A stretch of 64,000 nucleotides of DNA from Thermogemmatispora aurantia. GTDB taxonomy: Bacteria; Chloroflexota; Ktedonobacteria; Ktedonobacterales; Ktedonobacteraceae. Within the stretch, counting starts at the first letter, position 1. Every line of letters starts with the position of its first letter. The DNA lies in NCBI RefSeq assembly GCF_008974285.1, contig NZ_BKZV01000005.1:186001-250000 (forward strand), written 5' to 3'. A model generated the notes under the pieces. That model saw nothing but the letters and a program-made list of their open reading frames with translations, searched no databases and had not been told where the DNA came from. Positions 25,964 through 35,350 of this stretch are shown one piece after another. The translations under genes were made by a program, and so were the position numbers.

Positions 25964-26833
25964 TCAGAGATGGATTTTGTCATTGGCATCAGACGGCCTG
26001 AACTTTGTCCCTGTATTAATGAACACAATGTTCTGATCGCCGAGGTGGATGATCATGTCAGGCTTGCCGTCACCGTTGACGTCCTTAAACTCCAGGATTG
26101 GAGGAATCTGGTCGACATTCGAATTGGTGCCATAGAGATAGGGGCCACCGTAGGTGATGGCTTTCGCAGGATCGCCAGCCATCAGTTCAACAACAATGAT
26201 GTGGCCGTGCAGGTTGATGGCGATAAAATGGCTCGGATGCTGAGGACTGTCGCCTCCGTGACCAACGACGGCGTCAGTCTGATAGGTGCGCGGATAGCCA
26301 TAGCGGATGTCATCAAGGCGCTGGGTGCCCCAGGAGATCAGCCAGGAAGTAAGAACCCAGAGGGCTAACATGACGAGCATGCCGACGCCGATAAAGAGCA
26401 GCCAGTGGATACGCCGATTTGCTTCCTTCTCTCTCTCGGGGCGGGGACTTTTGTAAGGGGCTTTCTGTGAGGTCTGCAGAGCTGGCGCTGGTGTCGCTCG
26501 CATGCGCGCCGTGATAGCCGGGCTGGCCGTCGTTGTCACCGGCTGCTGGGCGCTGCGTCGGTAGGTGTAGGGCACCGGCATCTGGCGCGTGGTCGACTGC
26601 GGGCTTATGGCTCGCTGCGTCCCCGTGAGACGAGGGTCGTTGAGCCGAATGGCGCTACTACCGGGCCGCGGTGGTCGTGATGCATCTGGATCGTCTTCTG
26701 CAAGATAATCGAGCGGATCTGGTGGTACATAGCCACCACGGCGTGTCTGCGTTGTAGGGAGGGGCATTTCGTCTCTTCTAAGCCGGACGGATCGCCTTGC
26801 TGCTGTATATTGCTGCCTCTCTTCTCCAGACAT
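25964..26833 (-). CDS. Membrane-anchored protein with FG-GAP-like calcium site
   Basis: 289 residues. A long basic, Pro/Thr/Arg-rich cytoplasmic region (1-140) leads to one membrane helix (WLLFIGVGMLVMLALWVLTSWL, about 144-165). An extracytoplasmic domain follows, ending in an FG-GAP/dockerin-like loop (FKDVNGDGKPDMIIHLGD) that could bind calcium. Family not recognised; the function may be adhesion or sensing. A near-consensus promoter lies 100 bp upstream. Confidence 0.65.
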   Translation of the reverse strand: MSGEERQQYTAARRSVRLRRDEMPLPTTQTRRGGYVPPDPLDYLAEDDPDASRPPRPGSSAIRLNDPRLTGTQRAISPQSTTRQMPVPYTYRRSAQQPVTTTASPAITARMRATPAPALQTSQKAPYKSPRPEREKEANRRIHWLLFIGVGMLVMLALWVLTSWLISWGTQRLDDIRYGYPRTYQTDAVVGHGGDSPQHPSHFIAINLHGHIIVVELMAGDPAKAITYGGPYLYGTNSNVDQIPPILEFKDVNGDGKPDMIIHLGDQNIVFINTGTKFRPSDANDKIHL

Positions 26834-26934
26834 TAGCTCTCCCTTTCTCGATCAGTTTTTCCTGGGCGCTGCGCACAATGTCAATGCACGTTGCTCGACG
26901 AAAGCACCAGACGCACAAATTGCAAGCCCCAATA

Positions 26935-26964
26935 ATTATGTAAGATAACCTGCCAGGTTGTCAA
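26935..26964 (-). promoter_or_regulatory. Promoter of the FG-GAP-like membrane protein gene
   Basis: On the minus strand TTGACA (26959-26964), an 18-bp spacer and CATAAT (26935-26940), within an AT-rich patch upstream of the gene starting at 26833. Confidence 0.7.
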
Positions 26965-27042
26965 GGATAGATGTATATCAATTTAATGCAGACGTGTTTT
27001 GAAAAGAAAACGGTAGTTTCCTGCTTTTTGATGATATCTGTA

Positions 27043-28530
27043 TCAGCATGAAGAATGGCTCTCTCCAGTAATGGACGAAGAACCCTCACTGTGGGTATCA
27101 GAGTGAGCCGCGGGCGATGCTGGCTGGCTTTGGGTGGAAGAGGTGCGGCGTCGCTCCAGCCAGCGTCTGATGCTGGCCTCGTTGCCCTGGAGGCCAGGCT
27201 CATAGTAGCGCCTTCCCTGCAGATTCGCTGGCAGGTACTCCTGCAACTGCACAGCTGGTGGTCGGGAAGGATCATCGCTTGTCTCCTCAAGCTGGTGGTA
27301 ATAATCATGGGCATACTGATAATCTCTGCCGTATCCCAGCTGTTTCATCAGCGTAGTGGGAGCGTTGCGGAGTGAGAGAGGTACCGCCTCCTGACGCTGC
27401 TGGTGTACGTCATCGCGCGCTCGCCCGTAGGCCAGGTAGAGGGCGTTGCTTTTCGGAGCGCTAGCCAGGTAGACCACGGCCTCTGCCAGGGCCAGATCAG
27501 CCTCGGGCAGGCCCACGAACTGGACCGCCTGTTGGGCGGCCACGCACAGAGGTAAGGCCAGGGGGTCGGCCAGGCCCACGTCTTCCGTGGCGATCCGAAT
27601 CAAGCGGCGGGCAATAAAGAGGGGGTCCTCGCCCGCTTCCAGCATCCGCGCCAGCCAGTAGAGGCTGGCATCGGGGTCAGAGCCGCGGATGGCCTTATGC
27701 AGAGCCGAGATGGTATCGTAGTGTTGGTCGCCACTTTTATCGTAGAGCAAGGCTCGCCGTTGCTGGGCCTCGGCCACCGTTTCCGCGGTGATCCGTCCCT
27801 CTCTGGCGCCGGCGGCGGCCAGCTCCAAGACATTGAGAGCCGTGCGGGCATCGCCATTGGAGAAACGTGCGATCTGTTGCAAAGCCTCGTCTTCGATCTC
27901 CAGGTGATAGCGGCCCAGGCCCCGCTCCTCATCTTGTAAAGCTCTTCTCAGGAGCTGGATAACGGCCTCCTCGCTGAGCGGATTCAAGGTAAAGACGCGG
28001 CAGCGCGAGAGCAGAGCGGCGTTTACCTCGAAAGAAGGATTCTCGGTGGTTGCCCCGATCAGGGTCAGCAGGCCCTGCTCAACGTAGGGTAAAATAGCGT
28101 CCTGCTGGGCCTTATTCAAGCGATGAATCTCATCGATAAAGAGAATGGTGCGCTCTCCTCGCAGCTGGCGTAGCCTGCGGGCCTCCTCGGTCACACGGCG
28201 CAAATCGGCCACCCCGGCGGCAACGGCGCTGAGCGTCACAAAGTGAGCGCGAGTCAGCTGGGCAATCAAGCTAGCCAGCGTTGTCTTGCCGCTGCCGGGT
28301 GGTCCCCACAGGATCAGTGAAGGGACGCGGTCCTCCTCCAGGCAGCGCCGTAGCAAGCGCCCCTCTCCAAGCAGATGTTCCTGTCCTACAAACTCATCAA
28401 GTGTGCGGGGGCGCAGGCGGGAAGCCAGCGGCTCAGCAGCTCTGTTTTCGCTGGCGGTGGTATTGGTGCGCGGTGGTGTGTCCTTCTGGCTGGATGCTGG
28501 ATCTGGAAAGAGCGATGCTTGCTCCATCAT
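27043..28530 (-). CDS. rarA: Replication-associated recombination protein A (RarA/MgsA AAA+ ATPase)
   Basis: A 495-residue clamp-loader-like AAA+ ATPase that acts at stalled replication forks. The N-terminus carries the RarA signature ([21 protein letters not shown]), then Walker A (GPPGSGKTT), Walker B ([11 protein letters not shown]), sensor 1 ([13 protein letters not shown]) and the Arg finger (LLSRCR). The C-terminal half has the tetramerisation domain with [22 protein letters not shown]. The tail from about 460 is Ser/Thr-rich and variable. Length is slightly above the usual 430-450 because of both tails. Confidence 0.95.
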   Translation of the reverse strand: MMEQASLFPDPASSQKDTPPRTNTTASENRAAEPLASRLRPRTLDEFVGQEHLLGEGRLLRRCLEEDRVPSLILWGPPGSGKTTLASLIAQLTRAHFVTLSAVAAGVADLRRVTEEARRLRQLRGERTILFIDEIHRLNKAQQDAILPYVEQGLLTLIGATTENPSFEVNAALLSRCRVFTLNPLSEEAVIQLLRRALQDEERGLGRYHLEIEDEALQQIARFSNGDARTALNVLELAAAGAREGRITAETVAEAQQRRALLYDKSGDQHYDTISALHKAIRGSDPDASLYWLARMLEAGEDPLFIARRLIRIATEDVGLADPLALPLCVAAQQAVQFVGLPEADLALAEAVVYLASAPKSNALYLAYGRARDDVHQQRQEAVPLSLRNAPTTLMKQLGYGRDYQYAHDYYHQLEETSDDPSRPPAVQLQEYLPANLQGRRYYEPGLQGNEASIRRWLERRRTSSTQSQPASPAAHSDTHSEGSSSITGESHSSC

Positions 28531-28698
28531 AGCGCTTGGCCTTGTCGGCGCTCGCGATATCCTCCCGAGTAATGAGCAGTTTCTTCATTCTACCACGCGC
28601 GAGGTGCTGGCGTACAGCGTCTCTGTTCTTTCTGCCGTCTGCTTACCTATCTCGGACTTCCTCGAAAGGGACCTGTTGGCGACTGGGGCAGGGGAGGG

Positions 28699-29619
28699 TT
28701 AGCCAGCTTCTGAGCCTCGGCGCTGGGCCAGGCGCTTCTCCACCTGGGTAGGGGAGGGGATACCGCGCGTGCCCACGTCTTCCACCGAGAACGACGCCAC
28801 GCAATTGGCAAAATCGACTGCGGCAGCAGGATCGCCGGAGCGGGCCAGCTGCACCAGAAACGCGGCGGCGAACACATCGCCGGCCCCGGTCGGGTCAACT
28901 TCGCGTGCGGGATAGGCTGGGAAATGTTGAGCCAGGCCTTTACGGAAGAGCGTGGCCCCCTCGCGGCCTGCCGTTGCCACCAGCAGAGGTACCAGTTGGC
29001 TCCAGCGGCGTAGAATCGCCTCGGCCTCCGCCCGGCTGCCGTTGGCAAATGGCAGCAGGTCGTCATGGCTCAAGATGAGAGCATCCAGATGGGGAAGGAC
29101 CTGCTCAGCGGCCTCCCAGGGTGTGGGCCAGACCCTACCATCGCTATCCCAGCGCCGCAGCCAGCCCTGCGGAGTTGCGGCCAGAATGCGCCCCTCGCTG
29201 CGCGGGAAAAGAGCGACTATCTCAGGGGTCAGCTCTTGAGCCAGGGGGGCCAGGAGCACGATCGGAGCTGCACGCCAGGGGAGGGGGACATCCTCGATCT
29301 CCAGAGGCTCACTGCGTGCGCGTAAATACTGGATACGGAAACCATCCTGATAGCGATTCTCAAAGGTTGTCGTCCTAGCTGCCATACGAACGGCCAGACC
29401 AATACCGGGTAGCAGCGAAGGCAGCTGCTGGCAGATGTCTGCAGAGGCACAGGTCACAAGCGCTGCGGGCAGGCCGAGGCGCTCAACGGTCAACGTGGCG
29501 AAGGTCACTGTACCGCCGAGAGCGAAGGAGCCATCAGGAAGCACATCGCGAGTAATGTGACCGATACTCAGGAAAGCTGGTGGCTCAGCGCGAGCAGGCT
29601 GAAGGACGGTCGCAGGCAT
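28699..29619 (-). CDS. PfkB-family sugar/nucleoside kinase
   Basis: A 306-residue ribokinase-superfamily protein. The start at ATG 29619 is supported by GGGGAGGTG about 9 bp upstream; an earlier in-frame codon at 29658 has none. The N-terminal pattern SIGHITRDVLPDGSFALGGT marks the substrate side. The C-terminal PfkB signature DPTGAGDVFAAAFLVQLA includes the anion hole and catalytic Asp. It phosphorylates a sugar or similar hydroxyl compound with ATP; specificity cannot be told. It lies upstream of rarA but is 168 bp away from it. Confidence 0.82.
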   Translation of the reverse strand: MPATVLQPARAEPPAFLSIGHITRDVLPDGSFALGGTVTFATLTVERLGLPAALVTCASADICQQLPSLLPGIGLAVRMAARTTTFENRYQDGFRIQYLRARSEPLEIEDVPLPWRAAPIVLLAPLAQELTPEIVALFPRSEGRILAATPQGWLRRWDSDGRVWPTPWEAAEQVLPHLDALILSHDDLLPFANGSRAEAEAILRRWSQLVPLLVATAGREGATLFRKGLAQHFPAYPAREVDPTGAGDVFAAAFLVQLARSGDPAAAVDFANCVASFSVEDVGTRGIPSPTQVEKRLAQRRGSEAG

Positions 29620-29842
29620 AAAAAGAACACCTCCCCTCTGGCGTGCGCAGCGCTGCACAGCACAGTTTGATCACCTATATCTGCCCGCCTACACCTGGGA
29701 CAAGCTATACTTCTCCTGGCCGCTGTCCCTCATGGCGAAGATGAGAGCAAGCAAGCGGCATAGTGGCGAGCCAACGATCCCTTCGGGCGGGAAGGAGAAG
29801 TGAGCCAGTCAGCCGGGCTGGCCGGTCGAGGATGGGCCTGGT

Positions 29843-30844
29843 TTAAGAGCGTCCGGGACGCTTCAGAGAGATCACCACGCGGCGCGCATCTCCCTCACCA
29901 ATGCTCTCCGTACTGATATCCTGGCTGTCGGCCAGAGCCAGGTGCACGATTCGCCGCTCATGGGGAGGCATGGCCTCCAGGGCAATCGAACGGCGATAAT
30001 TGCGCACTTGCTGCGCCACTCGCAGAGCCAGCGAGCGCAGATTCTCCTCGCGGCGCTGGCGATAGTTCTCCGCATCGACGATAATGCGCATGCGGCGTTT
30101 CGTGCGGTGACTGACGATGAGGTTCACCAGCAGCTGGAGGGCAGAGAGCGTTTCGCCGCGGCGGCCAATCAGCAGGCCCAGATTTTCATGAATGCCCTGG
30201 ATATTGAGGGTGAGCGGATCGGTCGAGCGCACCTGGACCGAGGCGCGGATATTCATATAGCGCAAGATCTGCTGGAGCACATCGACAGTCAGTTCGATGT
30301 CTTCGCGTGTAGGCTGCACTGGCTCCTGAATGGTGGGTGAGCCAGTGGAGGTCTCGGCGGAAGAAGGAGCAACGGGGGCCGAGGAGGATGTTACACCAGC
30401 GGAGGCTGAGCTAACGGCGGGGGGAGCCGTAGAGGTGATCTGCTCGCCAGGCAGCTGCTGAGGGCGAGCCGTTGGCTGCACTTCCTGGGAGAACGGCAGA
30501 GGCTCCTCGCCATACTGCTCCTCCTCATCCTCTGAGAAATCTGCAAACTCTTCCTGACTGTCGTAGGCGCCATGAGAGGCGCTTGTGAAGAAATCCTCCT
30601 CATCCTCTTCCCCCGCTTCGACCTGGCTTAGGATGGCGTCGGCCATCTCAGGGGTAATCACCGCGCCGCGGCTGGGGCGAACCGTCACCCGGACTCGTGC
30701 CTCGCGGCTGCCAAGCCCAAAGGCGCCGCGTGCAGGTTCTTGCAGGACTGTCACCTCGACCTCATCTCGGCGCCTGCCCAAACGGAGCAGAGCCTGCTGG
30801 ACAGCTTCTTCAACGCTTTTACCACTGGCCTCGATGCTTTCCAC
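29843..30844 (-). CDS. jag: Jag/KhpB RNA-binding protein (SpoIIIJ-associated)
   Basis: 333 residues with the three domains of Jag/KhpB. These are an N-terminal Jag domain (MESIEASGKSVEEAVQQAL ... GAFGLGSREARV), a KH domain whose GxxG loop reads IGRRGETLSALQ (about residues 228-240), and a C-terminal R3H domain (MPPHERRIVHLALADSQDISTESIGEG). A long acidic and Ser/Thr/Pro-rich linker (about 70-180) is larger than in most homologues. It is encoded after yidC, the usual arrangement, and binds RNA to influence cell envelope growth. Confidence 0.92.
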   Translation of the reverse strand: MESIEASGKSVEEAVQQALLRLGRRRDEVEVTVLQEPARGAFGLGSREARVRVTVRPSRGAVITPEMADAILSQVEAGEEDEEDFFTSASHGAYDSQEEFADFSEDEEEQYGEEPLPFSQEVQPTARPQQLPGEQITSTAPPAVSSASAGVTSSSAPVAPSSAETSTGSPTIQEPVQPTREDIELTVDVLQQILRYMNIRASVQVRSTDPLTLNIQGIHENLGLLIGRRGETLSALQLLVNLIVSHRTKRRMRIIVDAENYRQRREENLRSLALRVAQQVRNYRRSIALEAMPPHERRIVHLALADSQDISTESIGEGDARRVVISLKRPGRS

Positions 30845-31186
30845 TGCTTACTTGCCTCCCTTGAAGGTATCACACAATGCCGGGCAGAACGAGAAGCGAA
30901 AGCGAGAGCGCAAGAAAATCGGTCAGTTGGTTGCCAGCCGGGGCAGTGGTTTAACCTGGATAGGGCAGACCAACCGAACCGAACTGGACCTTGGCGGTTA
31001 TCGTATGGCAGCAGCCAACCTCTGCTGGCTGGCAAGGCCTGCTCATTAGCTCTACTATGAATTTGCCGGAGGAGGCCAGCGCTGCCCAATGCATAACAAC
31101 TTCTATCCGTGCTGTATCCGTCCTGTCCGGCCTGGCCTGGCCCGGCCCGGCCCGGCTCAAGACAACCTGACCGATGCTAGCTCCTC
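30845..31186. other. Gap between yidC and jag with GC-rich repeat
   Basis: 342 bp without a supported gene, longer than usual for the yidC-jag junction. It contains a low-complexity stretch CCTGGCCTGGCCCGGCCCGG near 31131-31155. No promoter or terminator is clear. Confidence 0.4.
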
Positions 31187-32194
31187 CTAACTGGGAGTAG
31201 CATTCCTCCTTCGTACAACGCCGCGTCGACGGGCCGAAGCGCTGCGCAGGTGGCGGCGTGATGCACTTGTACCATTGCGCCAGGCGCGTTCCTCCGAGAA
31301 AGCTGGTCGCGCCTCCTGTGACTCAATTGTCTCTTCAAGAACACGGGTCTGGGTCAGTTGCTCACGCTGCTTCTCCTCCTCTTTGCGGGAGGGGGAGAAG
31401 GGGCTGACTGGACCGGTGACCAGGTAGTACTGGACCGCCATGATAATGGAGCCAACGGCCCAGTAGAGGGCCAGGCCAGCGGGGAAGCTCCAGGCGAAGA
31501 AGAGGGTGATCAGAGGCATCAGCCAGGTCATGATCTTCATCGTCTGCTGCTGAGCGGCCAGAGCATCAGGGGTATTGGTGCCGGAGGAAGTCGTTGCAGA
31601 GAGAGAGCGATTGTTACGGGACTGAGTCAGATAGAGTTGGACAAAGGTGGCCAAAGCGGCCAGGATCGGCAGAATGTGAGTCGGGTCAGGTAGGGCCAGC
31701 GACAGGTGCCAGGCTGGGTTAATGAAGGTGAACCAATCGAGGTTGACGTTGGGGAAATGGCTAAACTTTGGCAAGAAAGGATAGATAAAGCCATTGAGCC
31801 GCTCCAACCCCTGATTTCCCTTCAACGAGGCATCGTCGATGACCGCCCGGAAGGCAAAGTACAGCCCGTAGAGCACTGGCAGCTGCAGGAGCAACGGCAG
31901 GCAGCCCGAGTAGGGATTAATATTGTAACGTTTGTATAGCTCCTGTGTGGCCTCTAGCTGGGCGCGTGGATCGTCGCGGAAACGCTCGCGGATGCGGCTG
32001 ATCTCTGGCTGCAGCTCCTGCATCGCCTTAGCCGACTTCAGCTGCTGCAGCGTCAGCGGGAAGAGAATCAGGCGGATGGTGAGCGTCAAAACGATGATCG
32101 ACAGGCCGAAATCGCCAAAGAGGTGGTACAGCAGCATCAAAACGTTGAAGATGGGCTGCGTAAAGACGACGTTGATAAAATCACTGATCCCCAC
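31187..32194 (-). CDS. yidC: YidC/Oxa1 membrane protein insertase
   Basis: A 335-residue insertase of the short, non-Gram-negative type. The five-helix core is present. The first core helix contains the essential hydrophilic-groove Arg (LTIRLILFPLTLQQLKSAKAM, R41), followed by the coiled cytoplasmic hairpin (QPEISRIRERFRDDP) and the NPYSGCLPLLLQLPVLYGLY segment. Further helices sit at about 165-185, 215-240 and 245-265. The basic C-terminal tail (about 300-335) helps ribosome binding. It inserts membrane proteins with or without SecYEG. It belongs to the rpmH-rnpA-yidD-yidC-jag block. Confidence 0.94.
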   Translation of the reverse strand: MGISDFINVVFTQPIFNVLMLLYHLFGDFGLSIIVLTLTIRLILFPLTLQQLKSAKAMQELQPEISRIRERFRDDPRAQLEATQELYKRYNINPYSGCLPLLLQLPVLYGLYFAFRAVIDDASLKGNQGLERLNGFIYPFLPKFSHFPNVNLDWFTFINPAWHLSLALPDPTHILPILAALATFVQLYLTQSRNNRSLSATTSSGTNTPDALAAQQQTMKIMTWLMPLITLFFAWSFPAGLALYWAVGSIIMAVQYYLVTGPVSPFSPSRKEEEKQREQLTQTRVLEETIESQEARPAFSEERAWRNGTSASRRHLRSASARRRGVVRRRNATPS

Positions 32195-32223
32195 GGGATT
32201 TCTCCTGCCTTCCTCGATCTTGC

Positions 32224-32451
32224 CTACTGGCCCAGGCGCTCAGGAACTGGGTCATAGAGATCTCCATGATAGAACGGGTGACAGCGTGCCAGGCGTTTCA
32301 CCGTCAGCCAGCCCCCACGAATCAGCCCGAAGCGCTGGATTGCCTCGTACCCGTACTGTGAGCATGAAGGAACGAAGCGACACGAGGGGGGTAGAATGAC
32401 GGAAAAGGTACGCTGGTAGACACGAATCAGAAACATTGCAACGTACTTCAC
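32224..32451 (-). CDS. yidD: YidD membrane protein insertion efficiency factor
   Basis: 75 residues with the family signature [19 protein letters not shown] followed by [18 protein letters not shown]. An amphipathic N-terminus associates with the membrane. It sits 2 bp downstream of rnpA and 29 bp upstream of yidC, its normal position. Confidence 0.94.
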   Translation of the reverse strand: MKYVAMFLIRVYQRTFSVILPPSCRFVPSCSQYGYEAIQRFGLIRGGWLTVKRLARCHPFYHGDLYDPVPERLGQ

Positions 32452-32453
32452 GG

Positions 32454-32849
32454 CTATCGACCTTTATGGACACTCCCTGCCGGGCGCTGCCGCCCAGACG
32501 CCTCATTGGCCAGCAGCAATCGCGCTCGGCGTAACAAAACCTGCAGCTCGGCCTTCAACGTCTGTAGATCAGCCTCAAGCGCTTCGCGCCTGGGAATCAG
32601 CACAAGATCCACGCCGCGCAGCCGGGGTAAACAAGGCCGAATGGCCTCGCTGAGCAAGCGTTTGAGACGATTGCGCTGCGTGGCCAGTTTGAAGATGCGC
32701 CGACTTACTACAAAGCCGACACGAACCTGATCGCTCTCCGTCGGTGCCCAGGCGAGGACCAACAACCTGGAGGCAACACTCCTTCCCTGCTGCCTGATCC
32801 GCTGAAAATCGCGGCTTCTGCGCAGGCGCAGTTCGCGTCTTAATGCCAC
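32454..32849 (-). CDS. rnpA: Ribonuclease P protein component
   Basis: 131 residues from the GTG at 32849, matching the usual RnpA length. An in-frame TTG at 32960 would add 37 residues not typical of the family. The motif [29 protein letters not shown] includes the conserved RNR RNA-binding signature, and the basic N-terminus ([20 protein letters not shown]) is standard. With the RNA subunit it matures tRNA 5' ends. It has no strong Shine-Dalgarno sequence at the chosen start. A 138-bp gap separates it from rpmH. Confidence 0.9.
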   Translation of the reverse strand: MALRRELRLRRSRDFQRIRQQGRSVASRLLVLAWAPTESDQVRVGFVVSRRIFKLATQRNRLKRLLSEAIRPCLPRLRGVDLVLIPRREALEADLQTLKAELQVLLRRARLLLANEASGRQRPAGSVHKGR

Positions 32850-32987
32850 CGTCTTGATAACTTCTGATCTATCATCTTCACCAACAGGTGAGAGAGAGCG
32901 CCTTAAGAGACACCCCAGGAAGGGAGCTACCGCAGGCGGCGAGTCGACGCCGTCGGCCAAGTGAGTATGGCCCGCCTGCGGGGGGCG

Positions 32988-33122
32988 CTAGACTGTCAAG
33001 CGCCAGCGGCCCTTCAGGCGGCGGGCCTTGAGCACTCGCCGACCGGCGCGCGTCGCCATGCGTTTCAAAAAGCCGTGTTCCCTCTTGCGGGGGATACGCT
33101 TCGGTTGCCAGGTGCGTTTCAT
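32988..33122 (-). CDS. rpmH: Ribosomal protein bL34
   Basis: 44 residues, very basic: [20 protein letters not shown], then [19 protein letters not shown], the canonical L34 sequence with only slight changes. It is the first gene of the leftward block and lies directly behind a consensus promoter. dnaA, which usually stands divergent from rpmH, is not here; a zinc-ribbon FHA gene takes that place. Confidence 0.96.
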   Translation of the reverse strand: MKRTWQPKRIPRKREHGFLKRMATRAGRRVLKARRLKGRWRLTV

Positions 33123-33160
33123 AAACCCCTCGTTCTCCTCCACTAAAGGATGTCTTGTAG

Positions 33161-33190
33161 ATTATAGCGGGTAGCGATCCTGGCTGTCAA
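33161..33190 (-). promoter_or_regulatory. Consensus promoter of rpmH operon
   Basis: On the minus strand TTGACA (33185-33190), an 18-bp spacer and TATAAT (33161-33166). Both hexamers are perfect, as expected for a ribosomal protein gene. The start codon is about 40 bp downstream. Confidence 0.85.
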
Positions 33191-33269
33191 TGACGGGGGA
33201 GGCATAGCTGGCTGCGCTCTGCTGGCAGCAGCTGCCTCCCCGCTTGAACTCTTCTCTCCTATCTCTGGC

Positions 33270-33923
33270 TTACGAGGTTTTAAAGCGCAACAGCACGCGC
33301 CCCAGCTTGATCTCGTCGTTATCGTGCAGCGGCGTTGGCGTCTTGGGGGCCAGGCGCTGCCGATTCAGGAAGGTGTAATTGGTGCTGTTCTCATCCTCGA
33401 TCATGTACTGGCCGTTCTGGATAAAGATCCGGGCATGCATGCGCGAGACACCGCCCTCTTCACCGCCGTGGGGGGTGAGATCGATGTCGGGAAAGATGTT
33501 GCTGACCGCATCTTCACGGCCAATCAGGATGTTATCCTTCCCACTAATGTCGAACTCCTGGTTATCCGCCTCAACGATCAGTCGGGCGCGCAGGGCAGAA
33601 CCTGCCGCCGCGGGGGCAGGGGCGGATGCTGCTGGGGAGGCCACGGGAGCGGCTGGCGCCACACTTGGGGCGCTCACTGCCGCTGGTGCCCCCAGCAGGC
33701 TCACGCCGCAATTCGAACAGAAAGCCTCGCCTTGGGGATTCTGCGCGCCACATGAGGGGCAGGTTTGCATGCCTGGCTGTGCGGCTCCACTGGGAGCAAC
33801 GGGCGCTGCCGGGGCTGGAGCCGCTGGAGCCGCTGGTGCTGCCGCGCTCAACGGCTCGCCGCATTCGTCGCAAAATGCCGAACCATCCGGGTTCTCATGA
33901 CCCAGTGAACAATAAACTGGCAT
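33270..33923 (-). CDS. Zinc-ribbon FHA domain protein
   Basis: 217 residues; the start at ATG 33923 follows GGAGGAGAG. Two zinc ribbons come first (Cys/His set C5, H9, C18, C21; then CPSCGAQNPQGEAFCSNCG), separated by Ala/Pro-rich linkers. The FHA domain (about 120-215) keeps the phosphothreonine-binding residues in IGRED, VSRMHARI and NSTNYTFLN. FHA domains bind pThr peptides, favouring I/L/V/D at +3. It is the last gene of a kinase-phosphatase cassette and the likely reader of its phosphorylation. Confidence 0.87.
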   Translation of the reverse strand: MPVYCSLGHENPDGSAFCDECGEPLSAAAPAAPAAPAPAAPVAPSGAAQPGMQTCPSCGAQNPQGEAFCSNCGVSLLGAPAAVSAPSVAPAAPVASPAASAPAPAAAGSALRARLIVEADNQEFDISGKDNILIGREDAVSNIFPDIDLTPHGGEEGGVSRMHARIFIQNGQYMIEDENSTNYTFLNRQRLAPKTPTPLHDNDEIKLGRVLLRFKTS

Positions 33924-34062
33924 AATTCTACTCTCCTCCTCTAATCCGGTGTTACCCCTGAAGCACGCCTTCTCGCCTCTGCGCGCGTCGGTGGCGCAGG
34001 CGACCGACACCTTCAGTGAATCCTCCCGTGCTGTTCTGCTCTTTCTGCTCTGTTGCGTACTG

Positions 34063-35301
34063 TCAGGGCAGGATGTCGTCCAGGCGTTGTGTCAGCTTCC
34101 TCGTCTTGTTACCAATCGATTTGACTTGCTCTTGAGAGATCTGCTGCCCTTTGCTAATCTGCTCAAGCGCCGCTTGAGTCTCTTCATCGAGGATACGCGT
34201 CACATTGGGTGCCAGGCGGGTTGTTACTTTGCCTGTGCGCTTATACTCATCAAGGATGCGTGTCACGAGGCGCTGGGCGTTAGCCTTCTCTGCGAAATTC
34301 ATGACTCGCGCGTTCACTTGAGCCGCCTGGTTGGGATCGGTGGTGAATGTGACTTTAATATCTTCACGGATGCGCTCGCCCACTAGATTGGCGATGGGCA
34401 CATCGTAGGACAACTCGGCCTGAGCGATGCGGAAGAGGCCCGCCGGGCGTGGATCGATGAGCAGTTCGACCAGCACGGCCTGGGGCGTCTCCTTCTCCAG
34501 GTCGCCCAGGGGAATCACCACCTGACGGTCCGAGAGGACAGACTGCCCGAGATCGCTGATGATGGGCAAGACTTTGACGGCCTTTTTCGGAGTGACGCCT
34601 GTTGGCAGGCGCAGGGTAAGGACGGCGTTGCGCACGGCCACGGCAACGGCGCTCTGAACCTGCTGCTGGAAGATGCTCATGGCGTCGGCGGGATTCCTGA
34701 TGAATTCCGCCGGCATGCCCCCACTGAGCTGGCCAATGTCGTCTAGCAGATTCTCATCCCAGTCCTGTCCAATGCCCAGCGGATAGATGGCGATTCCCGC
34801 AGCTGCTGCTTCGCGGGCAAGCTGGCGACAGCGATCTGAATCGCCGTAGGTGACCCCATCCGTCAGCAGAATCATGCGATTGACGGTATTAGGAAAGCTG
34901 TAGCGTCGCAGTTCGTTGAGGCCCTGGATCATGCCCAGCGACATGGTGGTACCGCCTCCGTCGCGAATGCGGTCGATGGCCGCCTTCATGCCTACCTTGT
35001 CCTGAGCGGGCATGGAGGGGATAATCACCTGGGCCGTGTCGTCGAAAACAATGACTGAAACGTAGTCGGTCGGCTCCAGGTGGTCAATGACCATCTTGAC
35101 CGCCTCTTTGACGTTATGCAGCTTGGCCCCTTTCATGGAGCCAGAGTGATCCAGAACCAGGGCAAAATTCAGGGGCAGACGGACCTGGGCCATCATCTCG
35201 GTGGGCTTGGCCTCCAACAGGACATAGGCGAGCTGGCTCCCACCGGTGACCGGCATATAGTCCTTCCCCAGCTGATACGCCAGCACTACCTCACCAGGCA
35301 T
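34063..35301 (-). CDS. VWA domain protein
   Basis: A 412-residue cytosolic protein. A VWA domain (about 44-220) has a complete MIDAS metal site: D51-x-S53-x-S55 (DHSGSMKG), the Thr in GGGTTMSLG and the Asp in LLTDGVTYGD. A beta-rich middle domain (about 230-340) and a helical C-terminus with ELSYDVPIANLVGER follow. Such VWA proteins act as metal-dependent scaffolds. It lies 49 bp after the zinc-ribbon PP2C gene and 139 bp before the FHA gene. Its partner is unknown. Confidence 0.85.
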   Translation of the reverse strand: MPGEVVLAYQLGKDYMPVTGGSQLAYVLLEAKPTEMMAQVRLPLNFALVLDHSGSMKGAKLHNVKEAVKMVIDHLEPTDYVSVIVFDDTAQVIIPSMPAQDKVGMKAAIDRIRDGGGTTMSLGMIQGLNELRRYSFPNTVNRMILLTDGVTYGDSDRCRQLAREAAAAGIAIYPLGIGQDWDENLLDDIGQLSGGMPAEFIRNPADAMSIFQQQVQSAVAVAVRNAVLTLRLPTGVTPKKAVKVLPIISDLGQSVLSDRQVVIPLGDLEKETPQAVLVELLIDPRPAGLFRIAQAELSYDVPIANLVGERIREDIKVTFTTDPNQAAQVNARVMNFAEKANAQRLVTRILDEYKRTGKVTTRLAPNVTRILDEETQAALEQISKGQQISQEQVKSIGNKTRKLTQRLDDILP

Positions 35302-35350
35302 AGTCTATCAGCTCCTTTCATTGGTGGCAGCCTTCAGTATATCATAGTGT

